Source of the DNA: Nemertoderma westbladi
Lineage: Eukaryota; Xenacoelomorpha; Nemertodermatida; Nemertodermatidae
Reading direction: 5' to 3'
Length of the DNA stretch: 64,000 nucleotides
NCBI GenBank assembly: GCA_032718475.1
Contig: JAUCBJ010001154.1
Span: 1-64,000 of the forward strand
The notes under the pieces were generated by a model, which made no database searches, had not been told where the DNA came from, and worked only from the letters and a program-made list of their open reading frames with translations. Made by a program: the position numbers and the translations under genes. Shown here in pieces: positions 1-15,300 of the stretch. The first letter of the stretch is position 1. Each line of letters begins with the position of its first letter.

Positions 1-3000
1 AGTTCTACACTAGCTACTCTAATGCAACAAGGTGAGTCTGGTAAAGTTCAACACTAACTACTCTAATGCAACAAGGTGAGTCTGGTAAAGTTCAACCCTA
101 GCTACTCTAATGCAACAAGGTGAGTCTGGTAAAGTTCTACACTAGCTACTCTAATGCAACAAGGTGAGTCTGGTAAAGTTCTACCCTAGCTACTCTAATG
201 CAACAAGGTGAGTCTGATAAAGTTCTACACTAGCTACTCTAATGCAACAAGGTAAGTCTGGTAAAGTTCTACACTAGCTACTCTAATGCAACAAGGTGAG
301 TCTGGTAAAGTTCAACCCTAGCTACTCTAATGCAACAAGGTGAGTCTGGTAAAGTTCAACACTAGCTACTCTAATGCAACAAGGTGAGTCTGGTAAAGTT
401 CAACCCTAGCTACTCTAATGCAACAAGGTGAGTCTGATAAAGTTCTACACTAGCTACTCTAATGCAACAAGGTAAGTTTGGTAAAGTTCTACACTAGCTA
501 CTCTAATGCAACAAGGTGAGTCTGGTAAAGTTCAACCCTAGCTACTCTAATGCAACAAGGTGAGTCTGATAAAGTTCTACACTAGCTACTCTAATGCAAC
601 AAGGTAAGTTTGGTGAAGTTCAACCCTAGCTACTCTAATGCAACAAGGTGAGTCTGGTAAAGTTCAACACTAGCTACTCTAATGCAACAAGGTGAGTCTG
701 ATAAAGTTCTACACTAGCTACTCTAATGCAACAAGGTAAGTTTGGTAAAGTTCAACCCTAGCTACTCTAATGCAACAAGGTGAGTGTGGTAAAGTTCTAC
801 ACTAGCTACTCTAATGCAACAAGGTGAGTCTGATAAAGTTCTACACTAGCTACTCTAATGCAACAAGGTGAGTCTGGTAAAGTTCTACACTAGCTACTCT
901 AATGCAACAAGGTAAGTTTGGTAAAGTTCTACACTAGCTACTCTAATGCAACAAGGTGAGTCTGGTAAAGTTCGACCCTAGCTACTCTAATGCAACAAGG
1001 TGAGTCTGGTAAAGTTCAACCCTAGCTACTCTAATGCAACAAGGTGAGTCTGGTAAAGTTCTACACTAGCTACTCTAATGCAACAAGGTAAGTTTGGTAA
1101 AGTTCTACACTAGCTACTCTAATGCAACAAAGTGAGTCTGATAAAGTTCTACACTAGCTACTCTAATGCAACAAGGTAAGTCTGGTAAAGTTCTACACTA
1201 GCTACTCTAATGCAACAAGGTGAGTCTGATAAAGTTATACAATAGCTACTCTAATGCAACAAGGTGAGTCTGGTAAAGTTCTACACTAGCTACTCTAATG
1301 CAACAAGGTAAGTTTGGTAAAGTTCTACACTAGCTACTTTAATGCAACAAGGTGAGTCTGATAAAGTTCTACACTAGCTACTCTAATGCAACAAGGTGAG
1401 TCTGATAAAGTTCTACACTAGCTACTCTAATGCAACAAGGTGAGTCTGATAAAGTTATACAATAGCTACTCTAATGCAACAAGGTGAGTCTGGTAAAGTT
1501 CTACACTAGCTACTCTAATGCAACAAGGTAAGTTTGGTAAAGTTCTACACTAGCTACTCTAATGCAACAAGGTGAGTCTGATAAAGTTCAACACTAACTA
1601 CTCTAATGCAACAAGGTAAGTCTGGTAAAGTTCAACACTAGCTACTCTAATGCAACAAGGTAAGTTTGGTAAAGTTCTACACTAGCTACTCTAATGCAAC
1701 AAGGTAAGTCTGATAAAGTTATACAATAGCTACTCTAATGCAACAAGGTGAGTCTGGTAAAGTTCTACACTAGCTACTCTAATGCAACAAGGTAAGTTTG
1801 GTAAAGTTCTACACTAGCTACTCTAATGCAACAAGGTGAGTCTGATAAAGTTCAACACTAACTACTCTAATGCAACAAGGTGAGTCTGGTAAAGTTCAAC
1901 ACTAGCTACTCTAATGCAACAAGGTGAGTCTGGTAAAGTTCAACACTAGCTACTCTAATGCAACAAGGTGAGTCTGGTAAAGTTCAACCCTAGCTACTCT
2001 AATGCAACAAGGTGAGTCTGATAAAGTTCTACACTAGCTACTCTAATGCAACAAGGTAAGTCTGGTAAAGTTCTACACTAGCTACTCTAATGCAACAAGG
2101 TGAGTCTGGTAAAGTTCAACCCTAGCTACTCTAATGCAACAAGGTGAGTCTGATAAAGTTCTACACTAGCTACTCTAATGCAACAAGGTAAGTCTGGTGA
2201 AGTTCAACCCTAGCTACTCTAATGCAACAAGGTGAGTCTGGTAAAGTTCTACACTAGCTACTCTAATGCAACAAGGTAAGTTTGGTAAAGTTCTACACTA
2301 GCTACTCTAATGCAACAAGGTGAGTCTGATAAAGTTCTACACTAGCTACTCTAATGCAACAAGGTAAGTTTGGTGAAGTTCAACCCTAGCTACTCTAATG
2401 CAACAAGGTGAGTCTGATAAAGTTCTACACTAGCTACTCTAATGCAACAAGGTGAGTCTGGTAAAGTTCAACACTAGCTACTCTAATGCAACAAGGTGAG
2501 TCTGATAAAGTTCTACACTAGCTACTCTAATGCAACAAGGTAAGTCTGGTAAAGTTCAACCCTAGCTACTCTAATGCAACAAGGTGAGTGTGGTAAAGTT
2601 CTACACTAGCTACTCTAATGCAACAAGGTGAGTCTGATAAAGTTCTACACTAGCTACTCTAATGCAACAAGGTGAGTCTGGTAAAGTTCTACACTAGCTA
2701 CTCTAATGCAACAAGGTGAGTCTGATAAAGTTCAACACTAGCTACTCTAATGCAACAAGGTGAGTCTGGTAAAGTTCAACACTAGCTACTCTAATGCAAC
2801 AAGGTGAGTCTGGTAAAGTTCAACCCTAGCTACTCTAATGCAACAAGGTGAGTCTGATAAAGTTCTACACTAGCTACTCTAATGCAACAAGGTAAGTTTG
2901 GTGAAGTTCAACCCTAGCTACTCTAATGCAACAAGGTGAGTCTGGTAAAGTTCTACACTAGCTACTCTAATGCAACAAGGTAAGTTTGGTAAAGTTCTAC

Positions 3001-3046
3001 ACTAGCTACTCTAATGCAACAAGGTGAGTCTGATAAAGTTCTACAC

Positions 3047-6000
3047 TAGCTACTCTAATGCAACAAGGTAAGTTTGGTGAAGTTCAACCCTAGCTACTCT
3101 AATGCAACAAGGTGAGTCTGATAAAGTTCTACACTAGCTACTCTAATGCAACAAGGTGAGTCTGGTAAAGTTCAACACTAGCTACTCTAATGCAACAAGG
3201 TGAGTCTGATAAAGTTCTACACTAGCTACTCTAATGCAACAAGGTAAGTTTGGTAAAGTTCAACCCTAGCTACTCTAATGCAACAAGGTGAGTGTGGTAA
3301 AGTTCTACACTAGCTACTCTAATGCAACAAGGTGAGTCTGATAAAGTTCTACACTAGCTACTCTAATGCAACAAGGTGAGTCTGGTAAAGTTCTACACTA
3401 GCTACTCTAATGCAACAAGGTGAGTCTGATAAAGTTCAACACTAACTACTCTAATGCAACAAGGTGAGTCTGGTAAAGTTCAACCCTAGCTACTCTAATG
3501 CAACAAGGTGAGTCTGGTAAAGTTCTACACTAGCTACTCTAATGCAACAAGGTGAGTCTGGTAAAGTTCAACCCTAGCTACTCTAATGCAACAAGGTGAG
3601 TCTGATAAAGTTCTACACTAGCTACTCTAATGCAACAAGGTAAGTTTGGTAAAGTTCTACACTAACTACTCTAATGCAACAAGGTGAGTCTGGTAAAGTT
3701 CAACCCTAGCTACTCTAATGCAACAAGGTGAGTCTGGTAAAGTTCAACACTAGCTACTCTAATGCAACAAGGTGAGTCTGGTAAAGTTCAACCCTAGCTA
3801 CTCTAATGCAACAAGGTGAGTCTGATAAAGTTCTACACTAGCTACTCTAATGCAACAAGGTAAGTTTGGTAAAGTTCTACACTAGCTACTCTAATGCAAC
3901 AAGGTGAGTCTGGTAAAGTTCAACCCTAGCTACTCTAATGCAACAAGGTGAGTCTGATAAAGTTCTACACTAGCTACTCTAATGCAACAAGGTAAGTTTG
4001 GTGAAGTTCAACCCTAGCTACTCTAATGCAACAAGGTGAGTCTGGTAAAGTTCAACACTAGCTACTCTAATGCAACAAGGTGAGTCTGATAAAGTTCTAC
4101 ACTAGCTACTCTAATGCAACAAGGTAAGTTTGGTAAAGTTCAACCCTAGCTACTCTAATGCAACAAGGTGAGTGTGGTAAAGTTCTACACTAGCTACTCT
4201 AATGCAACAAGGTGAGTCTGATAAAGTTCTACACTAGCTACTCTAATGCAACAAGGTGAGTCTGGTAAAGTTCTACACTAGCTACTCTAATGCAACAAGG
4301 TAAGTTTGGTAAAGTTCTACACTAGCTACTCTAATGCAACAAGGTGAGTCTGGTAAAGTTCGACCCTAGCTACTCTAATGCAACAAGGTGAGTCTGGTAA
4401 AGTTCAACCCTAGCTACTCTAATGCAACAAGGTGAGTCTGGTAAAGTTCTACACTAGCTACTCTAATGCAACAAGGTAAGTTTGGTAAAGTTCTACACTA
4501 GCTACTCTAATGCAACAAAGTGAGTCTGATAAAGTTCTACACTAGCTACTCTAATGCAACAAGGTAAGTCTGGTAAAGTTCTACACTAGCTACTCTAATG
4601 CAACAAGGTGAGTCTGATAAAGTTATACAATAGCTACTCTAATGCAACAAGGTGAGTCTGGTAAAGTTCTACACTAGCTACTCTAATGCAACAAGGTAAG
4701 TTTGGTAAAGTTCTACACTAGCTACTTTAATGCAACAAGGTGAGTCTGATAAAGTTCTACACTAGCTACTCTAATGCAACAAGGTGAGTCTGATAAAGTT
4801 CTACACTAGCTACTCTAATGCAACAAGGTGAGTCTGATAAAGTTATACAATAGCTACTCTAATGCAACAAGGTGAGTCTGGTAAAGTTCTACACTAGCTA
4901 CTCTAATGCAACAAGGTAAGTTTGGTAAAGTTCTACACTAGCTACTCTAATGCAACAAGGTGAGTCTGATAAAGTTCAACACTAACTACTCTAATGCAAC
5001 AAGGTAAGTCTGGTAAAGTTCAACACTAGCTACTCTAATGCAACAAGGTAAGTTTGGTAAAGTTCTACACTAGCTACTCTAATGCAACAAGGTAAGTCTG
5101 ATAAAGTTATACAATAGCTACTCTAATGCAACAAGGTGAGTCTGGTAAAGTTCTACACTAGCTACTCTAATGCAACAAGGTAAGTTTGGTAAAGTTCTAC
5201 ACTAGCTACTCTAATGCAACAAGGTGAGTCTGATAAAGTTCAACACTAACTACTCTAATGCAACAAGGTAAGTTTGGTAAAGTTCTACACTAGCTACTCT
5301 AATGCAACAAGGTGAGTCTGATAAAGTTCAACACTAACTACTCTAATGCAACAAGGTAAGTCTGGTAAAGTTCAACCCTAGCTACTCTAATGCAACAAGG
5401 TGAGTCTGGTAAAGTTCTACACTAGCTACTCTAATGCAACAAGGTAAGTCTGATAAAGTTATACAATAGCTACTCTAATGCAACAAGGTGAGTCTGGTAA
5501 AGTTCAACACTAGCTACTCTAATGCAACAAGGTAAGTCTGGTAAAGTTCTACACTAGCTACTCTAATGCAACAAGGTGAGTCTGATAAAGTTATACAATA
5601 GCTACTCTAATGCAACAAGGTGAGTCTGGTAAAGTTCTACACTAGCTACTCTAATGCAACAAGGTAAGTTTGGTAAAGTTCTACACTAGCTACTTTAATG
5701 CAACAAGGTGAGTCTGATAAAGTTCTACACTAGCTACTCTAATGCAACAAGGTGAGTCTGATAAAGTTCTACACTAGCTACTCTAATGCAACAAGGTGAG
5801 TCTGATAAAGTTATACAATAGCTACTCTAATGCAACAAGGTGAGTCTGGTAAAGTTCTACACTAGCTACTCTAATGCAACAAGGTAAGTTTGGTAAAGTT
5901 CTACACTAGCTACTCTAATGCAACAAGGTGAGTCTGATAAAGTTCAACACTAACTACTCTAATGCAACAAGGTAAGTCTGGTAAAGTTCAACACTAGCTA

Positions 6001-9000
6001 CTCTAATGCAACAAGGTAAGTTTGGTAAAGTTCTACACTAGCTACTTTAATGCAACAAGGTGATTCTGATAAAGTTCTACACTAGCTACTCTAATGCAAC
6101 AAGGTGAGTCTGATAAAGTTCTACACTAGCTACTCTAATGCAACAAGGTGAGTCTGATAAAGTTATACAATAGCTACTCTAATGCAACAAGGTGAGTCTG
6201 GTAAAGTTCTACACTAGCTACTCTAATGCAACAAGGTGAGTCTGATAAAGTTCAACACTAACTACTCTAATGCAACAAGGTAAGTCTGGTAAAGTTCTAC
6301 ACTAGCTACTCTAATGCAACAAGGTAAGTTTGGTAAAGTTCTACACTAACTACTCTAATGCAACAAGGTGAGTCTGGTAAAGTTCAACCCTAGCTACTCT
6401 AATGCAACAAGGTGAGTCTGATAAAGTTCTACACTAGCTACTCTAATGCAACAAGGTGAGTCTGATAAAGTTCTACACTAGCTACTCTAATGCAACAAGG
6501 TGAGTCTGATAAAGTTCAACACTAACTACTCTAATGCAACAAGGTGAGTCTGGTAAAGTTCAACCCTAGCTACTCTAATGCAACAAGGTGAGTCTGATAA
6601 AGTTCTACACTAGCTACTGTAATGCAACAAGGTGAGTCTGATAAAGTTCTACACTAGCTACTCTAATGCAACAAGGTGAGTCTGATAAAGTTCTACACTA
6701 GCTACTCTAATGCAACAAGGTGAGTCTGATAAAGTTCAACCCTAGCTACTCTAATGCAACAAGGTGAGTCTGGTAAAGTTCTACACTAGCTACTCTAATG
6801 CAACAAGGTGAGTCTGGTAAAGTTCAACGCTAGCTACTCTAATGCAACAAGGTGAGTCTGATAAAGTTCTACACTAGCTACTCTAATGCAACAAGGTGAG
6901 TCTGATAAAGTTCAACACTAACTACTCTAATGCAACAAGGTGAGTCTGGTAAAGTTCAACCCTAGCTACTCTAATGCAACAAGGTGAGTCTGGTAAAGTT
7001 CTACACTAGCTACTCTAATGCAACAAGGTGAGTCTGGTAAAGTTCAACCCTAGCTACTCTAATGCAACAAGGTGAGTCTGATAAAGTTCTACACTAGCTA
7101 CTCTAATGCAACAAGGTAAGTTTGGTAAAGTTCTACACTAACTACTCTAATGCAACAAGGTGAGTCTGGTAAAGTTCAACCCTAGCTACTCTAATGCAAC
7201 AAGGTGAGTCTGGTAAAGTTCAACACTAGCTACTCTAATGCAACAAGGTGAGTCTGGTAAAGTTCAACCCTAGCTACTCTAATGCAACAAGGTGAGTCTG
7301 ATAAAGTTCTACACTAGCTACTCTAATGCAACAAGGTAAGTTTGGTAAAGTTCTACACTAGCTACTCTAATGCAACAAGGTGAGTCTGGTAAAGTTCAAC
7401 CCTAGCTACTCTAATGCAACAAGGTGAGTCTGATAAAGTTCTACACTAGCTACTCTAATGCAACAAGGTAAGTTTGGTGAAGTTCAACCCTAGCTACTCT
7501 AATGCAACAAGGTAAGTTTGGTGAAGTTCAACCCTAGCTACTCTAATGCAACAAGGTGAGTCTGATAAAGTTCTACACTAGCTACTCTAATGCAACAAGG
7601 TGAGTCTGGTAAAGTTCAACACTAGCTACTCTAATGCAACAAGGTGAGTCTGATAAAGTTCTACACTAGCTACTCTAATGCAACAAGGTAAGTTTGGTAA
7701 AGTTCAACCCTAGCTACTCTAATGCAACAAGGTGAGTGTGGTAAAGTTCTACACTAGCTACTCTAATGCAACAAGGTGAGTCTGATAAAGTTCTACACTA
7801 GCTACTCTAATGCAACAAGGTGAGTCTGGTAAAGTTCTACACTAGCTACTCTAATGCAACAAGGTGAGTCTGATAAAGTTCAACACTAACTACTCTAATG
7901 CAACAAGGTGAGTCTGGTAAAGTTCAACCCTAGCTACTCTAATGCAACAAGGTGAGTCTGGTAAAGTTCTACACTAGCTACTCTAATGCAACAAGGTGAG
8001 TCTGGTAAAGTTCAACCCTAGCTACTCTAATGCAACAAGGTGAGTCTGATAAAGTTCTACACTAGCTACTCTAATGCAACAAGGTAAGTTTGGTAAAGTT
8101 CTACACTAACTACTCTAATGCAACAAGGTGAGTCTGGTAAAGTTCAACCCTAGCTACTCTAATGCAACAAGGTGAGTCTGGTAAAGTTCAACACTAGCTA
8201 CTCTAATGCAACAAGGTGAGTCTGGTAAAGTTCAACCCTAGCTACTCTAATGCAACAAGGTGAGTCTGATAAAGTTCTACACTAGCTACTCTAATGCAAC
8301 AAGGTAAGTTTGGTAAAGTTCTACACTAGCTACTCTAATGCAACAAGGTGAGTCTGGTAAAGTTCAACCCTAGCTACTCTAATGCAACAAGGTGAGTCTG
8401 ATAAAGTTCTACACTAGCTACTCTAATGCAACAAGGTAAGTTTGGTGAAGTTCAACCCTAGCTACTCTAATGCAACAAGGTGAGTCTGGTAAAGTTCAAC
8501 ACTAGCTACTCTAATGCAACAAGGTGAGTCTGATAAAGTTCTACACTAGCTACTCTAATGCAACAAGGTAAGTTTGGTAAAGTTCAACCCTAGCTACTCT
8601 AATGCAACAAGGTGAGTGTGGTAAAGTTCTACACTAGCTACTCTAATGCAACAAGGTGAGTCTGATAAAGTTCTACACTAGCTACTCTAATGCAACAAGG
8701 TGAGTCTGGTAAAGTTCTACACTAGCTACTCTAATGCAACAAGGTAAGTTTGGTAAAGTTCTACACTAGCTACTCTAATGCAACAAGGTGAGTCTGGTAA
8801 AGTTCAACCCTAGCTACTCTAATGCAACAAGGTGAGTCTGGTAAAGTTCAACCCTAGCTACTCTAATGCAACAAGGTGAGTCTGGTAAAGTTCTACACTA
8901 GCTACTCTAATGCAACAAGGTAAGTTTGGTAAAGTTCTACACTAGCTACTCTAATGCAACAAAGTGAGTCTGATAAAGTTCTACACTAGCTACTCTAATG

Positions 9001-10792
9001 CAACAAGGTAAGTCTGGTAAAGTTCTACACTAGCTACTCTAATGCAACAAGGTGAGTCTGATAAAGTTATACAATAGCTACTCTAATGCAACAAGGTGAG
9101 TCTGGTAAAGTTCTACACTAGCTACTCTAATGCAACAAGGTAAGTTTGGTAAAGTTCTACACTAGCTACTTTAATGCAACAAGGTGAGTCTGATAAAGTT
9201 CTACACTAGCTACTCTAATGCAACAAGGTGAGTCTGATAAAGTTCTACACTAGCTACTCTAATGCAACAAGGTGAGTCTGATAAAGTTATACAATAGCTA
9301 CTCTAATGCAACAAGGTGAGTCTGGTAAAGTTCTACACTAGCTACTCTAATGCAACAAGGTAAGTTTGGTAAAGTTCTACACTAGCTACTCTAATGCAAC
9401 AAGGTGAGTCTGATAAAGTTCAACACTAACTACTCTAATGCAACAAGGTAAGTCTGGTAAAGTTCAACACTAGCTACTCTAATGCAACAAGGTAAGTTTG
9501 GTAAAGTTCTACACTAGCTACTCTAATGCAACAAGGTAAGTCTGATAAAGTTATACAATAGCTACTCTAATGCAACAAGGTGAGTCTGGTAAAGTTCTAC
9601 ACTAGCTACTCTAATGCAACAAGGTAAGTTTGGTAAAGTTCTACACTAGCTACTCTAATGCAACAAGGTGAGTCTGATAAAGTTCAACACTAACTACTCT
9701 AATGCAACAAGGTAAGTTTGGTAAAGTTCTACACTAGCTACTCTAATGCAACAAGGTGAGTCTGATAAAGTTCAACACTAACTACTCTAATGCAACAAGG
9801 TAAGTCTGGTAAAGTTCAACCCTAGCTACTCTAATGCAACAAGGTGAGTCTGGTAAAGTTCTACACTAGCTACTCTAATGCAACAAGGTAAGTCTGATAA
9901 AGTTATACAATAGCTACTCTAATGCAACAAGGTGAGTCTGGTAAAGTTCAACACTAGCTACTCTAATGCAACAAGGTAAGTCTGGTAAAGTTCTACACTA
10001 GCTACTCTAATGCAACAAGGTGAGTCTGATAAAGTTATACAATAGCTACTCTAATGCAACAAGGTGAGTCTGGTAAAGTTCTACACTAGCTACTCTAATG
10101 CAACAAGGTAAGTTTGGTAAAGTTCTACACTAGCTACTTTAATGCAACAAGGTGAGTCTGATAAAGTTCTACACTAGCTACTCTAATGCAACAAGGTGAG
10201 TCTGATAAAGTTCTACACTAGCTACTCTAATGCAACAAGGTGAGTCTGATAAAGTTATACAATAGCTACTCTAATGCAACAAGGTGAGTCTGGTAAAGTT
10301 CTACACTAGCTACTCTAATGCAACAAGGTAAGTTTGGTAAAGTTCTACACTAGCTACTCTAATGCAACAAGGTGAGTCTGATAAAGTTCAACACTAACTA
10401 CTCTAATGCAACAAGGTAAGTCTGGTAAAGTTCAACACTAGCTACTCTAATGCAACAAGGTAAGTTTGGTAAAGTTCTACACTAGCTACTTTAATGCAAC
10501 AAGGTGATTCTGATAAAGTTCTACACTAGCTACTCTAATGCAACAAGGTGAGTCTGATAAAGTTCTACACTAGCTACTCTAATGCAACAAGGTGAGTCTG
10601 ATAAAGTTATACAATAGCTACTCTAATGCAACAAGGTGAGTCTGGTAAAGTTCTACACTAGCTACTCTAATGCAACAAGGTGAGTCTGATAAAGTTCAAC
10701 ACTAACTACTCTAATGCAACAAGGTAAGTCTGGTAAAGTTCTACACTAGCTACTCTAATGCAACAAGGTAAGTTTGGTAAAGTTCTACACTA
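3047..10792. repeat. Higher-order duplication in satellite A, 4,444-bp offset
   Basis: The block 3047-6348 recurs as 7491-10792, an offset of 4,444 bp or exactly 101 units. Rare variants match at this spacing: AGTGTGG at 3291/7735 and 4171/8615, AAAGTGAG at about 4519/8963, and TGATTCTG at 6061/10505. Outside the stated limits the variant order diverges. A second offset of 3,388 bp (77 units) links the rare TTCGACCC at 971 with 4359, and the AAAGTGAG variant near 1131 with 4519. The pattern suggests recent multi-kilobase copying inside an older array. Limits were set by eye on diagnostic variants. Confidence 0.85.
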
Positions 10793-10869
10793 GCTACTCT
10801 AATGCAACAAGGTGAGTCTGATAAAGTTCAACACTAACTACTCTAATGCAACAAGGTAAGTCTGGTAAA

Positions 10870-12340
10870 GTTCTACACTAGCTACTCTAATGCAACAAGG
10901 TAAGTTTGGTAAAGTTCTACACTAGCTACTTTAATGCAACAAGGTGAGTCTGATAAAGTTCTACACTAGCTACTCTAATGCAACAAGGTGAGTCTGATAA
11001 AGTTCTACACTAGCTACTCTAATGCAACAAGGTAAGTTTGGTAAAGTTCTACACTAGCTACTTTAATGCAACAAGGTGAGTCTGATAAAGTTCTACACTA
11101 ACTACTCTAATGCAACAAGGTAAGTCTGGTAAAGTTCTACACTAGCTACTGTAATGCAACAAGGTGAGTCTGATAAAGTTCTACACTAGCTACTCTAATG
11201 CAACAAGGTAAGTTTGGTAAAGTTCTACACTAGCTACTTTAATGCAACAAGGTGAGTCTGATAAAGTTCTACACTAGCTACTCTAATGCAACAAGGTGAG
11301 TCTGATAAAGTTCTACACTAGCTACTGTAATGCAACAAGGTGAGTCTGATAAAGTTCTACACTAGTTACTCTAATGCAACAAGGTAAGTTTGGTAAAGTT
11401 CTACACTAGCTACTTTAATGCAACAAGGTGAGTCTGATAAAGTTCTACACTAGCTACTCTAATGCAACAAGGTGAGTCTGATAAAGTTCTACACTAGCTA
11501 CTCTAATGCAACAAGGTGAGTCTGATAAAGTTCTACACTAGCTACTCTAATGCAACAAGGTAAGTTTGGTAAAGTTCTACACTAGCTACTTTAATGCAAC
11601 AAGGTGAGTCTGATAAAGTTCTACACTAGCTACTCTAATGCAACAAGGTGAGTCTGATAAAGTTCTACACTAGCTACTCTAATGCAACAAGGTAAGTTTG
11701 GTAAAGTTCTACACTAGCTACTTTAATGCAACAAGGTGAGTCTGATAAAGTTCTACACTAACTACTCTAATGCAACAAGGTAAGTCTGGTAAAGTTCTAC
11801 ACTAGCTACTGTAATGCAACAAGGTGAGTCTGATAAAGTTCTACACTAGCTACTCTAATGCAACAAGGTAAGTTTGGTAAAGTTCTACACTAGCTACTTT
11901 AATGCAACAAGGTGAGTCTGATAAAGTTCTACACTAGCTACTCTAATGCAACAAGGTGAGTCTGATAAAGTTCTACACTAGCTACTGTAATGCAACAAGG
12001 TGAGTCTGATAAAGTTCTACACTAGTTACTCTAATGCAACAAGGTAAGTTTGGTAAAGTTCTACACTAGCTACTTTAATGCAACAAGGTGAGTCTGATAA
12101 AGTTCTACACTAGCTACTCTAATGCAACAAGGTGAGTCTGATAAAGTTCTACACTAGCTACTGTAATGCAACAAGGTGAGTCTGATAAAGTTCTACACTA
12201 GCTACTCTAATGCAACAAGGTAAGTTTGGTAAAGTTCTACACTAGCTACTTTAATGCAACAAGGTGAGTCTGATAAAGTTCTACACTAGCTACTCTAATG
12301 CAACAAGGTGAGTCTGATAAAGTTCTACACTAGCTACTCT
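10870..12340. repeat. Higher-order duplication in satellite A, 660-bp period
   Basis: About 10870-11680 recurs as 11530-12340, shifted by 660 bp (15 units). Variant order is shared, including the CTGTAATG unit at about 11150/11810 and the ACTAGTTACT variant at about 11364/12024. One difference is seen (CTCTAATG near 11502 against CTGTAATG near 12162). This is a local expansion distinct from the 4,444-bp one. Confidence 0.8.
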
Positions 12341-15300
12341 AATGCAACAAGGTGAGTCTGATAAAGTTATACAATAGCTACTCTAATGCAACAAGGTAAG
12401 TTTGGTAAAGTTCTACACTAGCTACTTTAATGCAACAAGGTGAGTCTGATAAAGTTCTACACTAGCTACTCTAATGCAACAAGGTGAGTCTGATAAAGTT
12501 CTACACTAGCTACTCTAATGCAACAAGGTGAGTCTGATAAAGTTATACAATAGCTACTCTAATGCAACAAGGTGAGTCTGGTAAAGTTCTACACTAGCTA
12601 CTCTAATGCAACAAGGTGAGTCTGATAAAGTTCAACACTAACTACTCTAATGCAACAAGGTAAGTCTGGTAAAGTTCTACACTAGCTACTCTAATGCAAC
12701 AAGGTAAGTTTGGTAAAGTTCTACACTAGCTACTCTAATGCAACAAGGTGAGTCTGATAAAGTTCAACACTAACTACTCTAATGCAACAAGGTAAGTCTG
12801 GTAAAGTTCTACACTAGCTACTCTAATGCAACAAGGTAAGTTTGGTAAAGTTCTACACTAGCTACTTTAATGCAACAAGGTGAGTCTGATAAAGTTCTAC
12901 ACTAGCTACTCTAATGCAACAAGGTGAGTCTGATAAAGTTCTACACTAGCTACTCTAATGCAACAAGGTAAGTTTGGTAAAGTTCTACACTAGCTACTTT
13001 AATGCAACAAGGTGAGTCTGATAAAGTTCTACACTAACTACTCTAATGCAACAAGGTAAGTCTGGTAAAGTTCTACACTAGCTACTGTAATGCAACAAGG
13101 TGAGTCTGATAAAGTTCTACACTAGCTACTCTAATGCAACAAGGTAAGTTTGGTAAAGTTCTACACTAGCTACTTTAATGCAACAAGGTGAGTCTGATAA
13201 AGTTCTACACTAGCTACTCTAATGCAACAAGGTGAGTCTGATAAAGTTCTACACTAGCTACTGTAATGCAACAAGGTGAGTCTGATAAAGTTCTACACTA
13301 GCTACTCTAATGCAACAAGGTAAGTTTGGTAAAGTTCTACACTAGCTACTCTAATGCAACAAGGTGAGTCTGGTAAAGTTCTACACTAGCTACTCTAATG
13401 CAACAAGGTGAGTCTGATAAAGTTCAACACTAACTACTCTAATGCAACAAGGTAAGTCTGGTAAAGTTCAACACTAGCTACTCTAATGCAACAAGGTAAG
13501 TTTGGTAAAGTTCTACACTAGCTACTTTAATGCAACAAGGTGAGTCTGATAAAGTTCTACACTAGCTACTCTAATGCAACAAGGTGAGTCTGATAAAGTT
13601 ATACACTAGCTACTCTAATGCAACAAGGTGAGTCTGGTAAAGTTCAACACTAGCTACTCTAAAGCAACAAGGTAAGTTTGGTAAAGTTCTACACTAGCTA
13701 CTTTAATGCAACAAGGTGAGTCTGATAAAGTTCTACACTAGCTACTCTAATGCAACAAGGTGAGTCTGATAAAGTTCTACACTAGCTACTCTAATGCAAC
13801 AAGGTAAGTTTGGTAAAGTTCTACACTAGCTACTTTAATGCAACAAGGTGAGTCTGATAAAGTTCTACACTAGCTACTCTAATGCAACAAGGTGAGTCTG
13901 ATAAAGTTCTACACTAGCTACTCTAATGCAACAAAGTGAGTCTGATAAAGTTCTATACTAGCTACTCTAATGCAACAAGGTGAGTCTGATAAAGTTATAC
14001 AATAGCTACTCTAATGCAACAAGGTGAGTCTGGTAAAGTTCTACACTAGCTACTTTAATGCAACAAGGTGAGTCTGATAAAGTTCTACACTAGCTACTCT
14101 AATGCAACAAGGTGAGTCTGATAAAGTTCAACACTAACTACTCTAATGCAACAAGGTAAGTCTGGTATAAAGTTCTACACTAGCTACTCTAATGCAACAA
14201 GGTAAGTTTGGTAAAGTTCTACACTAGCTACTTTAATGCAACAAGGTGAGTCTGATAAAGTTCTACACTAGCTACTCTAATGCAACAAGGTGAGTCTGAT
14301 AAAGTTATACAATAGCTACTCTAATGCAACAAGGTAAGTTTGGTAAAGTTCTACACTAGCTACTTTAATGCAACAAGGTGAGTCTGATAAAGTTCTACAC
14401 TAGCTACTCTAATGCAACAAGGTGAGTCTGATAAAGTTCTACACTAGCTACTCTAATGCAACAAGGTGAGTCTGGTAAAGTTCAACACTAGCTACTCTAA
14501 TGCAACAAGGTAAGTTTGGTAAAGTTCTACACTAGCTACTTTAATGCAACAAGGTGAGTCTGGTAAAGTTCAACACTAGCTACTCTAATGCAACAAGGTA
14601 AGTTTGGTAAAGTTCTACACTAGCTACTTTAATGCAACAAGGTGAGTCTGATAAAGTTCAACACTAACTACTCTAATGCAACAAGGTAAGTCTGGTATAA
14701 AGTTCTACACTAGCTACTCTAATGCAACAAGGTAAGTTTGGTAAAGTTCTACACTAGCTACTTTAATGCAACAAGGTGAGTCTGATAAAGTTCTACACTA
14801 GCTACTCTAATGCAACAAGGTAAGTTTGGTAAAGTTCTACACTAGCTACTTTAATGCAACAAGGTGAGTCTGATAAAGTTCTACACTAGCTACTCTAATG
14901 CAACAAGGTAAGTTTGGTAAAGTTCTACACTAGCTACTCTAATGCAACAAGGTGAGTCTGATAAAGTTCAACACTAACTACTCTAATGCAACAAGGTAAG
15001 TCTGGTATAAAGTTCTACACTAGCTACTCTAATGCAACAAGGTAAGTTTGGTAAAGTTCTACACTAGCTACTTTAATGCAACAAGGTGAGTCTGATAAAG
15101 TTCTACACTAGCTACTCTAATGCAACAAGGTGAGTCTGATAAAGTTCTACACTAGCTACTCTAATGCAACAAGGTGAGTCTGATAAAGTTCTATACTAGC
15201 TACTCTAATGCAACAAGGTGAGTCTGATAAAGTTATACAATAGCTACTCTAATGCAACAAGGTGAGTCTGGTAAAGTTCTACACTAGCTACTCTAATGCA

